This document shows positions 16,865 to 26,256 of a stretch of 64,000 bases of DNA, one piece after another. Each line of letters opens with the position of its first letter. Position 1 is the stretch's first letter. The notes under the pieces were generated by a model. That model had not been told where the DNA came from, did no database searches, and was given only the letters and a program-made list of their open reading frames with translations. Source of the stretch: CADEDH01 sp039201605 (lineage in GTDB: Bacteria > Actinomycetota > Acidimicrobiia > Acidimicrobiales > SZUA-35); assembly GCA_039201605.1 (NCBI GenBank), contig JBCCRO010000015.1:71271-135270 (forward strand), given 5' to 3'. A program made the position numbers and the translations under genes.

Positions 16865-17773
16865 ATGACGGTCGACGACACCACCGACCTCCGGGACGAC
16901 CAACCGGCCGAGGAGACACCGGCCGCGCATGCTCCGGCCGAGGAGACACCGGCTGCCGCCGTCTCCGACGCCGGGGCGTCCGACCTCCGGATGGGCGTAC
17001 CGGACACGGCGGGCGGCCTGGCCATCGACGACCTGTCGAAGACGTTCGCCATCGGCCGCCAGACCGTCCACGCCCTGGACGACGTGTCGATCGAGGCGCC
17101 GATGGGCAGCTTCACCGCCCTGCTCGGCCCCTCGGGGTGTGGCAAGTCGACGATCCTGCGGATCCTGGCCGATCTGGAGCGGCCGACGTCGGGCCAGGTC
17201 CTGGTGCACGGGGTGCCGCCGGCCGAGATTCGTCAGGAGCACCAGCTGGGCATCGCCTTCCAAGACGCCGCTCTGCTCCCCTGGCGCTCGGTGCGCAAGA
17301 ACATCCGCCTGGCGTTCGAGGTCACCGGGGAGAAGGCCGACGCCGACCTGATCGACGAGCTGATCGCCCTCGTCGGCCTGGAGGGGTTCGAGGACGCCCG
17401 CCCCAGCCAGCTGTCGGGCGGCATGCGGCAGCGGGTGGCCATCGCCCGGGCGCTGGTCATGGAGCCCAAGATCCTCCTGCTCGACGAGCCCTTCGGCGCC
17501 CTCGACGAGATGACCCGCCAGCGACTCAATCTCGAGCTTCTACGGATCTGGGGCGAGCGGAAGACGACGACGGTGCTCGTCACCCACTCGATCGCAGAGG
17601 CGGTGTTCCTGGCCGATCAGGTGGTGCTGCTCAGCCCGCGGCCCGGTCGGGTGAGCGCCCTGGTCCCGATCGACCTGCCCCGCCCCCGGACCACCGAGAT
17701 GCTGCGGACCCCCGAGTTCCATGCCATCACCGACCACATCAGCGAGCTGCTCTTCGACCAGGAGCAGCCGTGA
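16865..17773 (+). CDS. ABC transporter ATPase (SsuB/TauB/ThiZ type)
   Basis: 302 residues. After about 50 low-complexity residues, in which PAEETPA is duplicated by a DNA direct repeat, comes a complete nucleotide-binding domain. Walker A is GPSGCGKST (88-96), the Q-loop is AFQDAALLPWRSV, the signature is LSGGMRQRVAIARAL, Walker B is ILLLDEPFGALDE, and the H-loop is VTHSIAEAV. PWRSVxxN is characteristic of the nitrate/sulfonate/taurine/thiamine-precursor importer class. It starts four bases after the binding-protein stop and overlaps the next gene by GTGA, so it is co-translated with the permease. Confidence 0.93.
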   Translation: MTVDDTTDLRDDQPAEETPAAHAPAEETPAAAVSDAGASDLRMGVPDTAGGLAIDDLSKTFAIGRQTVHALDDVSIEAPMGSFTALLGPSGCGKSTILRILADLERPTSGQVLVHGVPPAEIRQEHQLGIAFQDAALLPWRSVRKNIRLAFEVTGEKADADLIDELIALVGLEGFEDARPSQLSGGMRQRVAIARALVMEPKILLLDEPFGALDEMTRQRLNLELLRIWGERKTTTVLVTHSIAEAVFLADQVVLLSPRPGRVSALVPIDLPRPRTTEMLRTPEFHAITDHISELLFDQEQP

Positions 17774-18642
17774 CCGACACCGTCGAGGATGCCGCGCCCG
17801 GGGCGGGCGCCGAGCCCGGGGCGGGCCGCGGGGTCGACTCGGCCGACGTGGAGCTCCCCGGGAACGACGACGAACGGCTGAGCATGTCCGAGCGGTTGCG
17901 GGCGTGGAGCGGCACCATCGTGGCCGTGCTCATCATCCTCGTGGTGTGGGAGGTGGCAGGCCGTACCTACTTCGAGGGCAAGGCCACGCTGTCGCCCCCG
18001 ACCCGGATGGTGGCCAGTCTGATCGACGAATGGCCGACCTACCCGGACCACATCATCGCCACGCTCACCCCGGCGGCCAAGGGCTGGGTCGCGGGGGTGG
18101 GTCTGGCCACCCTGCTCGGCGTCATGGCGGTGCTGATCCCGGCCACGGAGCGGGCCACGCTCCAGTTCGCCGTAGCCACCTACTCGTTGCCGATCATCGC
18201 CATCGGCCCGATCCTCCAGGTCACGTTCTCCGGCGACACGCCGCGGGCCGCCCTCGCTGGCCTGGCCGTGTTCTTCTCCGCTCTGATCTCCACCATCCTC
18301 GGTCTCCGCTCGGCCAGCCGGGCCTCGATGGAGGTGGTGCGAGCGCTCGGCGGTGGACGGCTGGCCCAGCTCGTGAAGGTGCAGATCCCGGCCGCCCTGC
18401 CCACGTACTTCAACGGCCTGCGCATCTCGGGCCCGGCCGCCATCCTGGGCTCGGTCCTGGGCGAGTATCTGGGGCGGGTCTCCAACGGCCTCGGCCTCTA
18501 CATGGTCAACGCCGCCTTCGCCCTCCAACCCGACCGCACCTGGGCCATCGCCCTGGTGCTGACGGCGCTGGCCGGCTCGGCCTACCTGGCCATCGGCCTG
18601 GTCGGCCGCCTGCTCACACCCTGGGCCCGGGAGGACGGATGA
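17770..18642 (+). CDS. ABC transporter permease 1 (SsuC type)
   Basis: 290 residues from GTG 17770, overlapping the ATPase stop. A charged Gly/Ala-rich N-terminus is followed by a membrane segment at about residues 50-68 (IVAVLIILVVWEVAG), then the BPD_transp_1 core. The EAA-like loop is recognisable (EVVRALGGGRLAQLVKVQIPAALPTYFNGLRISGP). About six transmembrane helices. Part of the four-gene importer unit; two different permeases imply a heterodimeric membrane domain, as in some riboflavin or pyrimidine importers. Confidence 0.9.
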   Translation: MTDTVEDAAPGAGAEPGAGRGVDSADVELPGNDDERLSMSERLRAWSGTIVAVLIILVVWEVAGRTYFEGKATLSPPTRMVASLIDEWPTYPDHIIATLTPAAKGWVAGVGLATLLGVMAVLIPATERATLQFAVATYSLPIIAIGPILQVTFSGDTPRAALAGLAVFFSALISTILGLRSASRASMEVVRALGGGRLAQLVKVQIPAALPTYFNGLRISGPAAILGSVLGEYLGRVSNGLGLYMVNAAFALQPDRTWAIALVLTALAGSAYLAIGLVGRLLTPWAREDG

Positions 18643-19532
18643 CCGACGCCGCCTCCACCCTGTCCCGGGCCTCCACCGCCGCCACCACCTCTGCACCGGC
18701 CACCGGGGTCACCGACGACCTCGACCGTCGGGGTGCGGGCTCGATCGTGGCCGACCTGGCCCGCATGGTGTGGGGCATGATCGTGGCCCTGGCCGCTCTG
18801 CTCGTGGTGTGGGTGGCCTTCCTGCGGATCTTCGATGTCAACGCCTTCGTCGGCGTCGGCCCGGTCCGGGTGTGGAACCACCTGGTGACCGACCCCGACG
18901 CCGCCGAGCACCGGACGGGCGTGATCGACGGCCTCGGTCGCACCCTGCTCGACGCCGGGTCCGGCCTCATCATCGGCGGGGCGACCTCGATCGCCGTGGC
19001 CTGCCTGTTCGTGCTGTACAAGCCGTTGGAGCGGGCCCTACTGCCGATCGGGGTGGCCTTCCAGACCGTGCCGATCGTCGCCCTCGTGCCCCTGCTGGCC
19101 CTCCTTTTCGGCCGGGGTCTGGTGTCGACGATCATCGTCACCGGGATCATCGTCTTCTTCCCCACGCTGGTGTTCGTCACCCACGGTCTGCGGTCGGTGT
19201 CGCCCCAGAGCGTCGAGCTGATGCGGGTGTACAACGCCGGCGAGTTGGAGACCCTCCTCAAGCTGCGGCTGCCCTCGGCTCTGCCGTCGATCTTCGCCGC
19301 GGCCAAGATCGCCGTGCCCGGCTCGATCCTTGGCGCCCTGTTGGCCGAGTGGCTGGTGACCGGTACCGGTCTCGGATACGAGATGCTGATCTCGACCACC
19401 CGCAACGAGTACCCGCAGCTCTGGGCGGCCGCGGCGACGCTCACCGCCTTCGCCATCATCGTCTACACGCTGACCAACATCGTCGAGCGGATCGTGCTGG
19501 CCCGCTTCGCCCCTGAGCACGTCACGCTCTGA
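18639..19532 (+). CDS. ABC transporter permease 2 (SsuC type)
   Basis: 297 residues; ATG 18639 overlaps the previous stop by ATGA. A Thr/Ala-rich N-terminus is followed by about six membrane helices, starting MVWGMIVALAALLVVWVAF. The EAA-loop counterpart is ELMRVYNAGELETLLKLRLPSALPSIFAAAKIAVPGS, followed by GALLAEWLVTGTGLGY. It pairs with the preceding permease. The Rieske gene begins ten bases after its stop, so the oxygenase is very probably in the same transcript as the importer. Confidence 0.9.
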   Translation: MTDAASTLSRASTAATTSAPATGVTDDLDRRGAGSIVADLARMVWGMIVALAALLVVWVAFLRIFDVNAFVGVGPVRVWNHLVTDPDAAEHRTGVIDGLGRTLLDAGSGLIIGGATSIAVACLFVLYKPLERALLPIGVAFQTVPIVALVPLLALLFGRGLVSTIIVTGIIVFFPTLVFVTHGLRSVSPQSVELMRVYNAGELETLLKLRLPSALPSIFAAAKIAVPGSILGALLAEWLVTGTGLGYEMLISTTRNEYPQLWAAAATLTAFAIIVYTLTNIVERIVLARFAPEHVTL

Positions 19533-19541
19533 GCCGGTGCC

Positions 19542-20607
19542 GTGACCACCGTCGCCGCCTTGCACGCCACTCCTGAAAGCGCCCCCGAGGACGCCGTCCT
19601 CGCTCGGCGGTGGCTGGCCGCCGGCTATGCGGCCGAGCTCGACGCCGGGCCGATGGCGGTCCGGCTGCTGGGCCGGGATCTGGTGATCGCCCGGCTCGAC
19701 GGACGGTTGCTGGCGGCCCCCGACCGCTGCCCCCACCGGGGCGCCCCGCCTGGCCCCCGGGGCCATCACGCCCGGCCCCGATGGCGCCGAGTGCCTGGTT
19801 TGCCCCTACCACGGGCTCCACCTCGACGCCGACGGGGCGCCGGTGCTGCTCCCGGCCCGACCGGCCGACCGTCTGCCCGCCCGGCTGGGGCTGGCCACGC
19901 TGCCTGTTCAGGAACGGCATGGGCTCATCTGGGTCTCGCTGTCGAGCGACCCGGTCGGCGAGCCGCCGGAGTGGTCGGCCTACGACGAGCCGGGCCGCCT
20001 CCGCTTCCAGCTGCAGCCCGACGTGTGGCAGGCGATGCCGTCCCGCATCGTGGAGAACTTCAACGACCTGGCCCACTTCGCCACCGTCCACGCCGGCACC
20101 TTCGGCGACCCGGCCCACCCGGAGGTGCCGGCGATCGAGCTGCGCATCGAGGACGACGACATCCACCACCACCTGCTGATGCACCAGCTCGACCGGGTGA
20201 CCCTGGACGGGCCGCTGGTGCCGGTGCAGGTCCGCTTCTCCTACGTGCACCGCTTCCCCCTCGCCACCGAGCTGATCATCGACTACGACGAGCGCCGCAC
20301 CGAGTGGATCCAGATGGTGGTGTCGCCGGTCGGGCCCACGACGAGCCTGGTCCTCCAGCAGAACGTGCGGAACTTCGACCTCGACGACTCGGTGGCCGAG
20401 TGGCACGACTTTCAAGCGGCGGTGAACCTCGAGGACAAGGTCGTCTTGGAGGGCCTCACGCCGCGCCGGCAGCCGATCGACGGTCGGGCCTCCGGCACCG
20501 AGCCTGCGGCCGACGAGGTCACCCTCGCCGTCGACGCCTTCACCATCGCCTACCGACGTCGCTGGACGGCGGCCCTGGCCGAAGCGGTTCCCGCCGCCAT
20601 CGCCTGA
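19542..20607 (+). pseudogene. Rieske [2Fe-2S] oxygenase alpha subunit, frameshifted
   Basis: A Rieske-type oxygenase split by a one-base shift. From GTG 19542 the frame reads through DRCPHRGAP, the first Cys-x-His cluster pair. It then goes out of phase at the four-C run 19744-19747. Removing one C gives CPHRGARLAPGAITPG, and the second pair CPYHGLHL then appears in frame with the rest. The C-terminal catalytic part is intact: ENFNDLAHFATVHAGTFGD holds the mononuclear-iron ligands, and the protein ends near 20607. Repaired, it would be about 355 residues. Both halves keep strong coding bias, so either a very recent mutation or a sequence error is likely. It is an operon mate of the upstream importer. 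Confidence 0.85.
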
Positions 20608-20613
20608 ACCCCG

Positions 20614-20630
20614 GGACGGGTCGCCCGTCC
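20614..20630. terminator. Short perfect hairpin between convergent genes
   Basis: GGACGGG (20614-20620), loop TCG, CCCGTCC (20624-20630): a seven-pair GC stem in the 39-bp gap between the convergent Rieske and VOC genes. It could end transcription from both sides. No T-tract is present. Confidence 0.45.
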
Positions 20631-20646
20631 AGGCGCCGCAATCCGC

Positions 20647-21039
20647 TCAGCGGAAGTGGTTGATGCGGAAGACGTTGCCCTCGGGATCGGCCAACACCGA
20701 CTGGAAGGCCCCGTAGTAGGTCTCGTAGGGCTCGTGGAGCAGCTTGGCCCCGAGGAGCACGGCGGCATTGGTGTGATCGACCACGTCCTCGTCACCCGCC
20801 ACCTCGAACGTCAGGTACTGACTGGTGCCGGTGGCGTCGGCCCAGTCCGTCATGCGAAGCATCTCGTAGACGACCGTTGACGAGAAGCCGAGGGTGACAC
20901 CGTCGACGTCGAGGCCCCGGAAGATCTCCGACCGGAGTTCGGTGACCTCGGTGAAGCCGAACACGTCGGCGTAGAAGCCCGACAGGCTCACGATGTCGTC
21001 GCACACATAGCTGGCGAGGGAGATCGAGACCTTGCTCAT
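20647..21039 (-). CDS. VOC/glyoxalase-family protein
   Basis: 130 residues from ATG 21039. One vicinal-oxygen-chelate unit: VSISLASYVCDDIVSLSGFYADVFGF is the first beta-alpha-beta half, and the usual closing motif is present as FQSVLADPEGNVFRINHF. Length fits a single-domain glyoxalase or dioxygenase-like protein that works as a dimer. Metal ligands cannot be assigned with confidence. It starts eight bases after the stop of the 2OG dioxygenase on the same strand, so the two form a pair. Substrate unknown. Confidence 0.8.
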   Translation of the reverse strand: MSKVSISLASYVCDDIVSLSGFYADVFGFTEVTELRSEIFRGLDVDGVTLGFSSTVVYEMLRMTDWADATGTSQYLTFEVAGDEDVVDHTNAAVLLGAKLLHEPYETYYGAFQSVLADPEGNVFRINHFR

Positions 21040-21046
21040 GCAGCAC

Positions 21047-22042
21047 TCAGTCCACGGCCATCGAGGTCTGCTTGGTGAACTTGCTGTAGAGGTGCTCGCC
21101 GCTGGTCATCGGCTCGTACCGGGGCTGCTCGCCCGAGGCCAGAACGGTCGGGAGGCACTCGATGACGGCGTCGTAGTTCGGCTGGTGGAAGAAGACGAGC
21201 GAGATCCGATCGGCGTCGTCGGCCCGGTCCCGGGGAGGGTTGACGACCCGATGCAGGGTCGAGACCCAACGGTCGTTCGTCCACTCCGCCATCAGGTCCC
21301 CGATGTTGACGACCAGGGCGCCGGGGACGGTGGGAACGTCCACCCATTCCTCGCTCTTGGCAAACACCTGGAGCCCGCCGGGGCGATCCTCCTGGCGGAC
21401 GATGGTGAGACTGCCGTAGTCGGAGTGAGCGCCGGCCCGCAACTGTCCGGGAAGGGGTTCGTCCGGCTGATTTGGGTAATGCAGGGCTCGCAGCATCGAG
21501 ATGTGACGATCGATCTTGTCGTCGAAGAACGTTAAAGGCAAGCCAAGCCCAACGGCGAACATCGACATGATCGACGCCGAGAGATCACTCATCACCTCAA
21601 AATAGCTTTCCCAAAGCTGTCGCATTCCTTGTGGTTTTTCAGGCCACACGTTAGGTGCAAAGTGTGGGCCGGCCTCGTCGCAGGTGAAGTAGGGGTCGGA
21701 GCGGTCGACAAGGGGCGGCCCCATGTCCATCTTCTCCTTGAGATCACCCGGCGCCTCCTCCCCCAGGCTGTAGGAGAGCCCCTCGGCGCCCACCCCGGTC
21801 CAACCTCGAACCTGGTCCGGTGCGGGTTGCGCGGCGACCTGTTTCTCCTGTTCAGGAAGACGGAAGAAGTCGTGGGCTGACCCGTACACATCCTCGATCA
21901 ACCGATCGGGCACCCGATGGCCGACGATCTGGAAGAAGCCGATGTCGGTGCAGGCGCGGTCCACCTCGGCCCCGACCTGCTCGATCCCCTCCGAAGTGCC
22001 ATCGAGGAACGGACCGATGTCGATCACGGGCACATCCGACAT
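21047..22042 (-). CDS. Isopenicillin N synthase-family 2OG-Fe(II) dioxygenase (copy 1)
   Basis: 331 residues from ATG 22040-22042, with GGAGGGGGG upstream; the frame extends 26 codons further without support. The N-terminal DIOX_N part is VPVIDIGPFLDG, then CTDIGFFQIVGHRVPD. The jelly-roll core carries the iron facial triad: HSD in AGAHSDYGSL, and the distal His in VSTLHRVVNPP. The 2-oxoglutarate-binding RxS is in DRISLVFFHQPNYD. This family includes thymine-7-hydroxylase and many plant and antibiotic oxygenases. It is one of three paralogues in this window, all next to transport or nucleobase-type genes. It diverges from the BMP-type importer operon. Confidence 0.9.
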   Translation of the reverse strand: MSDVPVIDIGPFLDGTSEGIEQVGAEVDRACTDIGFFQIVGHRVPDRLIEDVYGSAHDFFRLPEQEKQVAAQPAPDQVRGWTGVGAEGLSYSLGEEAPGDLKEKMDMGPPLVDRSDPYFTCDEAGPHFAPNVWPEKPQGMRQLWESYFEVMSDLSASIMSMFAVGLGLPLTFFDDKIDRHISMLRALHYPNQPDEPLPGQLRAGAHSDYGSLTIVRQEDRPGGLQVFAKSEEWVDVPTVPGALVVNIGDLMAEWTNDRWVSTLHRVVNPPRDRADDADRISLVFFHQPNYDAVIECLPTVLASGEQPRYEPMTSGEHLYSKFTKQTSMAVD

Positions 22043-22345
22043 CGACACACCCCCCTCCACTGCCCTTCCGTGCCGCCAATCATGCGATCCTCTTCGCTGC
22101 CATGGAGCGGATTGACACACGGATGGCGAGGCTACAGCAAGGAATTCGAGGAGATATCAGACACTGTTAACGGCGTAGCAACAAGAACATCGAACCGCAA
22201 AAGAGAATACGCATGTTTGTATACCGGGTGGAAATGGTGCAGAAACAAACGACATATAGGTTGCGGATGCAACTGGCCGGGTGGCGTGCTCAGCCCATCT
22301 TGTGCTCACCCCGATGACCGGCCGTGCACCCAATGAGGAGAGATC
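22043..22345. other. Divergent intergenic region, AT-richer than surroundings
   Basis: 303 bp between the divergent dioxygenase and BMP-lipoprotein genes, with no gene. The stretch about 22140-22270 is notably richer in A/T and holds GTTAAC and an inverted GTTTGT...ACAAAC pair around GTATAC. It very probably contains both promoters; I cannot fix -10 and -35 boxes with confidence. GAGGAGAGATC just before 22346 is a good ribosome-binding site. Confidence 0.6.
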
Positions 22346-23464
22346 ATGCGACACCGATTGCTACTACTGCTGGCCGTGCTCGGGCTGCTGGCGGCCGCCT
22401 GCGGAAGCGGCGACGACACCGAGGCGACCGACTCGGGTTCTGAGGCGTCGGCGGCCGAGACCGACGAGGCGGCCGACGCCTCCGAAGACCCGGCGAGCGA
22501 GGCGAGCGGCGACGCCCCGACCGAGCTCGACATCGCCCTCGTCCTCGAAGGCGTACAGGAGGAGGGATGGAACTCGGCGATGATCGATGCCCTCGATCGG
22601 ATCGCCGCCGAGGCTCCCTACGACCTGACCGTCTCGTACGAGATCATCGAGAACGTGGCCTATGCCGACGGTGAGCGCATCGGACGCGATCTGGCCAACT
22701 CGGGCACCTACGAGGTCATCATCATGCACAGCGCCTTCGTCGACGGCACCAACGCCCTGGCCCCCGACTTCCCCGACATCGCCTTCGGCCTCTCCGGTTC
22801 GGGCAACGATGCCGCCATCGGCGGCAACGTCTTCTGGATCGACGTGTTCATCCACGAGCCCGCCTACCTCCTGGGCATGATCGCCGGCTCGATGACCGAG
22901 ACCAATCAGATCAGCGCCGTCGCCGGCTTCCCCTTCCCCAACGTCAACGCTCCGGTGCACGCCTTCATCGACGGCGCCCAGAGTGTGAACCCGGACATCG
23001 GCGACGACAGCGCAGCGGTGACCTACATCGAGAGCTGGTTCGACGCCGTCACCGCCAACGAGTCGGCGGTGGCCCAGATCGCCGCCGGTAGCGACATGAT
23101 CTACGCCGAGCGCTTCGGTCCGGTCGAGGCTGCGGCCAGCACCGACGACGTGTTCGCCTTCGGCCACTTCACCGATCAGTCCAGCCTCAACCCCGACATC
23201 GTGTTGGCCAGCGCCATCGCCCTCTGGGATCCGGCGGTCATGACGATCGTCGACGCCTGGTATCTCAACACCACCGAGGGCACGCCCTACGCGGCGGCGG
23301 CCGAGGAGCGGATCGTGTTCCAGACGATGGCCGAAGGCGGGAGCGACATCACCGAGCTGTCACCGTCGGTCCCCGCCGACGTGGCCGAGCTGATCGCCGA
23401 GACCCGGACCGCCATCCTGGCCGGCGACCTGGTCGTGCCCTTCGACGACTCACCGTTCGAGTAG
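22346..23464 (+). CDS. BMP-family (purine nucleoside-type) ABC substrate-binding lipoprotein
   Basis: 372 residues. The signal peptide ends in a lipobox LLAAAC (Cys19), followed by an acidic Ser/Ala/Asp linker to about residue 55. The body is Bmp/PnrA-like: DIALVLEGVQEEGWNSAMIDALDRI, the EVIIMHSAFVDGTNALAPDFPDIAFGL stretch and PAYLLGMIAGSMTETNQISAVAGFPFPNVNAPVHAFIDGAQSVNP. Family members bind purine nucleosides or related compounds outside the membrane. It is first in a six-gene operon with a double ATPase, two permeases, a deaminase and a dioxygenase. Localisation: lipid-anchored, extracytoplasmic. Confidence 0.92.
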   Translation: MRHRLLLLLAVLGLLAAACGSGDDTEATDSGSEASAAETDEAADASEDPASEASGDAPTELDIALVLEGVQEEGWNSAMIDALDRIAAEAPYDLTVSYEIIENVAYADGERIGRDLANSGTYEVIIMHSAFVDGTNALAPDFPDIAFGLSGSGNDAAIGGNVFWIDVFIHEPAYLLGMIAGSMTETNQISAVAGFPFPNVNAPVHAFIDGAQSVNPDIGDDSAAVTYIESWFDAVTANESAVAQIAAGSDMIYAERFGPVEAAASTDDVFAFGHFTDQSSLNPDIVLASAIALWDPAVMTIVDAWYLNTTEGTPYAAAAEERIVFQTMAEGGSDITELSPSVPADVAELIAETRTAILAGDLVVPFDDSPFE

Positions 23465-23476
23465 GTCGTCGCAACC

Positions 23477-25084
23477 GTGACTGAGGACGACATCCTCCTG
23501 GGTGTCCACGGGGTCACCACACGCTTCCCGGGCGTGATCGCCAACGACGACGTGTCGTTGGCGATCCGCCGGGGCAGCGTGCATTGCCTGCTCGGCGAGA
23601 ACGGGGCGGGCAAGTCGACGCTGGCCGAGACGATGTACGGCGTCCATCGGCCCGACGACGGCCACCTGAGGTTCAAGGGGGAGCGCATCGACTTCCGCTC
23701 CCCCCGTGATGCCATCGCCTGCGGCATCGGCATGGTCCATCAGCACTTCGAGCTGGTCACGCCGCTCTCCACCATCGAGAACGTGGCCCTGGGCACGACC
23801 GGCAAGGGCTGGCTCGACCTGGAGTCGGTCAGGGCCAAGCTCACCGACCTTTGCGGGACCTACGACGTCGAGCTCGACCTCGACGCGCCGGTGGGTGTGC
23901 TCCCGGTCGGGCTGCAGCAGTGGGTGGAGATCCTGAAGACGATGTACCTCGGGGTGGATCTGCTGATCCTCGATGAGCCGACGGCGGCGCTCACCCCGGC
24001 CGGTGTCGAGCTTTTGTTCGCCTCGATCCGCCGAATGCGGGACGACGGACTGTCCGTCATCCTGATCAGCCACAAGATGCACGAGGTCACCGGTGTATCC
24101 GATCGGGTGACCGTGCTTCGCAAGGGCAAGGTGGTCGATACCGTCGACACCAGCGCCGTCGACGCCGCCGAGCTGACCCGGATGATGGTCGGTCGATCGG
24201 TCGAGCTGTCTTCGGTGGAGGATCACCCCGATCCGACCGACAGCGTCCTCCGGGTCGAGGGTCTCGTCGTGGGCGACGCCGGCGAACGGGGTTCGCTCAA
24301 CGGCGTCGACCTCACCGTCGAGGGTCGGACGATCTACGGGATCGCCGGGGTGTCGGGCAACGGCCAGTCAGCCCTGTTCGACGCCCTGGTCGGTGTCCGA
24401 CCGGCCACGGCCGGCTCGGTCCACATCGGCGGTGAAGACATCGCCGGGCTCGGACCCCGACGGATCTCGGCGCTCGGGGTGGGCAGTGTCCCGGCCGATC
24501 GCATCAACCAGGCACTCCTGATGGACTTCGGCGTCGACGAGAACCTGGCCCTCGGCCGCCACCGCGATCGGCCGTTCTCGATCCGGGGTCTGCTGCGGCG
24601 CAAGGCGTTCAACGCCAGGGCCAGAGAGGCGATCGACGACTACGAGATCGCCACCCCCGGCCCCGGTCACATCACCCGGGTGTTGTCCGGAGGCAACCTG
24701 CAGAAGATCGTGATGGCCCGCGAGCTCGAGGGCGAGCCGAACCTGATCGTGGTACACCAGCCGACCCGGGGGCTCGACGTGTCGGCCGCCGACAACGTCC
24801 GTCGCCGACTGATCGCCGAGCGCGATCGAGGTGCAGCCGTGGTGCTGATCTCCGACGACCTCGACGAGGTGCTGAGCCTGGCGTCTCGGGTCGGGGTGAT
24901 GTTCGAGGGCCGCATCATCGGCGAGGTCGACGACCCGGTGGCCGAGCGCGACCGCATCGGCCTGCTGATGGCGGGTGTCACCGACGCCCATGAGGCGGCC
25001 GCCGACCAGGTCGGCGAGGACGACACCGACGCCGCCGGCGGTGACCCCGCCCTGGACGACGAGCACGAGGTGGTGAACACATGA
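23477..25084 (+). CDS. Double-domain ABC ATPase of nucleoside importer (YufO/NupO type)
   Basis: 535 residues, GTG 23477, two nucleotide-binding domains in tandem as in BMP-type nucleoside and ribose importers. Domain 1 has Walker A GENGAGKST (40-48), the Q-loop MVHQHFELV, the degenerate signature PVGLQQWVEILK and Walker B LLILDEPTAAL. Domain 2 has an atypical Walker A (GVSGNGQSALFDAL), as is usual for this family, plus LSGGNLQKIVMARELEGEPNLIVVHQPTRGLDVSA. The C-terminal tail is acidic. It overlaps the next permease by four bases. Confidence 0.92.
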   Translation: MTEDDILLGVHGVTTRFPGVIANDDVSLAIRRGSVHCLLGENGAGKSTLAETMYGVHRPDDGHLRFKGERIDFRSPRDAIACGIGMVHQHFELVTPLSTIENVALGTTGKGWLDLESVRAKLTDLCGTYDVELDLDAPVGVLPVGLQQWVEILKTMYLGVDLLILDEPTAALTPAGVELLFASIRRMRDDGLSVILISHKMHEVTGVSDRVTVLRKGKVVDTVDTSAVDAAELTRMMVGRSVELSSVEDHPDPTDSVLRVEGLVVGDAGERGSLNGVDLTVEGRTIYGIAGVSGNGQSALFDALVGVRPATAGSVHIGGEDIAGLGPRRISALGVGSVPADRINQALLMDFGVDENLALGRHRDRPFSIRGLLRRKAFNARAREAIDDYEIATPGPGHITRVLSGGNLQKIVMARELEGEPNLIVVHQPTRGLDVSAADNVRRRLIAERDRGAAVVLISDDLDEVLSLASRVGVMFEGRIIGEVDDPVAERDRIGLLMAGVTDAHEAAADQVGEDDTDAAGGDPALDDEHEVVNT

Positions 25085-26256
25085 CCGATGTCGAGAGCCC
25101 ACCGGCGGTCGACGAGGCCGCCTCGGCCGAGACGCCGATCGGCCCGGTGGAGACCGCCCGTCCCGGCCGGGGATGGCGGAGCGGGTGGAAGGTCGAGCGG
25201 CGGCTCGAGACGCCGTGGTTCCTGGAGGTGGCGGCCATCGTCGGCGCCATCCTGGTCGCCATCGCCGTGTCGGCCATCCTCATCGCCCTCGCCGGCTCGG
25301 ACGTACTCGACTCCTACCGGGCGCTCTACAACGGTGCCTTCGGCACCAGGAACGCCACCATCGAGACCCTGGTCCAGGCCACGCCCCTCATCTTCACCGG
25401 CCTGGCCGCCGCCTTCGCCTTCCGGGCCAAGGTCTGGAACATCGGCGGCGAGGGCCAGCTGTGGGCCGGGACGATGGGGGCGTTCTGGGCCTCGCTCATC
25501 TTCGCCGGCGCCATGCCGCGAGCGCTGCTGATCGTGGTGGTGATGGCCTTCGCCGCCGTCTTCGGAGCGCTGTGGGCCGGCATCGCCGCCGTCCTCCGCA
25601 CCCGCTTCGGGGTGAACGAGATCATCGCCACCGTGATGCTCAACTTCGTCATCATCAACGTGCTCTCGTATCTCCTGAGCGACTTGTGGCAGGATCCGGC
25701 CTCGTTCTACTACCAGAGCGAGCGGATGCCGGACGTGGTGGCCCTCCCCCGCCTCTTCGAGGGCGGCCGCCTCCACCTCGGCTTCGTCATCGCCCTGGCG
25801 ATGGCGGCGGTGGTGTGGTTCATCCTGGAGCGCACCTCGTTCGGCTACGAGGTCCGCTCGATCGGGGTCAACCCACGGGTGGCCTCCTACGGCGGCATCA
25901 TCAGCAACCGGATCGTGCTGGCCACCATGCTGGTGAGCGGTGCCATCGCCGGGTTGGCGGGCGGCAGTGAACTGACCGGCATACACCTTCGACTCCAGCT
26001 CGACATCGTGTCGGGTCTCGGTTTCACCGGCATCATCATCGCCCTGGTCGCCCGGCTCCGGCCCCTCGGTGTGGTGGCGGCCGCCATCGTGGCCGGTGCC
26101 GTCACCAACGGGGCGACCACGATGCAGCTCAGCACCGGGGTCCCGGCGGCTCTGGTCGACGTGCTCACCGGTCTGACGCTGGTGTTCGTTCTGATCGGGG
26201 CCGTCGTCGTCAACTACCGGCTACGACGGGTCTCGATCGTGGAGGGCCAAGCATGA
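25081..26256 (+). CDS. Nucleoside ABC permease 1 (YufP type)
   Basis: 391 residues, ATG 25081 overlapping the ATPase stop. After about 55 charged residues come roughly nine to ten membrane segments of the BPD_transp_2 class. Landmarks are PLIFTGLAAAFAFRAKVWNIGGEGQLWAGTMGA, then RFGVNEIIATVMLNFVIINVLSYLL and GFTGIIIALVARLRPLGVVAAAIVAG. Pairs with the next gene to form the membrane pore of the BMP-type importer. Confidence 0.92.
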   Translation: MTDVESPPAVDEAASAETPIGPVETARPGRGWRSGWKVERRLETPWFLEVAAIVGAILVAIAVSAILIALAGSDVLDSYRALYNGAFGTRNATIETLVQATPLIFTGLAAAFAFRAKVWNIGGEGQLWAGTMGAFWASLIFAGAMPRALLIVVVMAFAAVFGALWAGIAAVLRTRFGVNEIIATVMLNFVIINVLSYLLSDLWQDPASFYYQSERMPDVVALPRLFEGGRLHLGFVIALAMAAVVWFILERTSFGYEVRSIGVNPRVASYGGIISNRIVLATMLVSGAIAGLAGGSELTGIHLRLQLDIVSGLGFTGIIIALVARLRPLGVVAAAIVAGAVTNGATTMQLSTGVPAALVDVLTGLTLVFVLIGAVVVNYRLRRVSIVEGQA

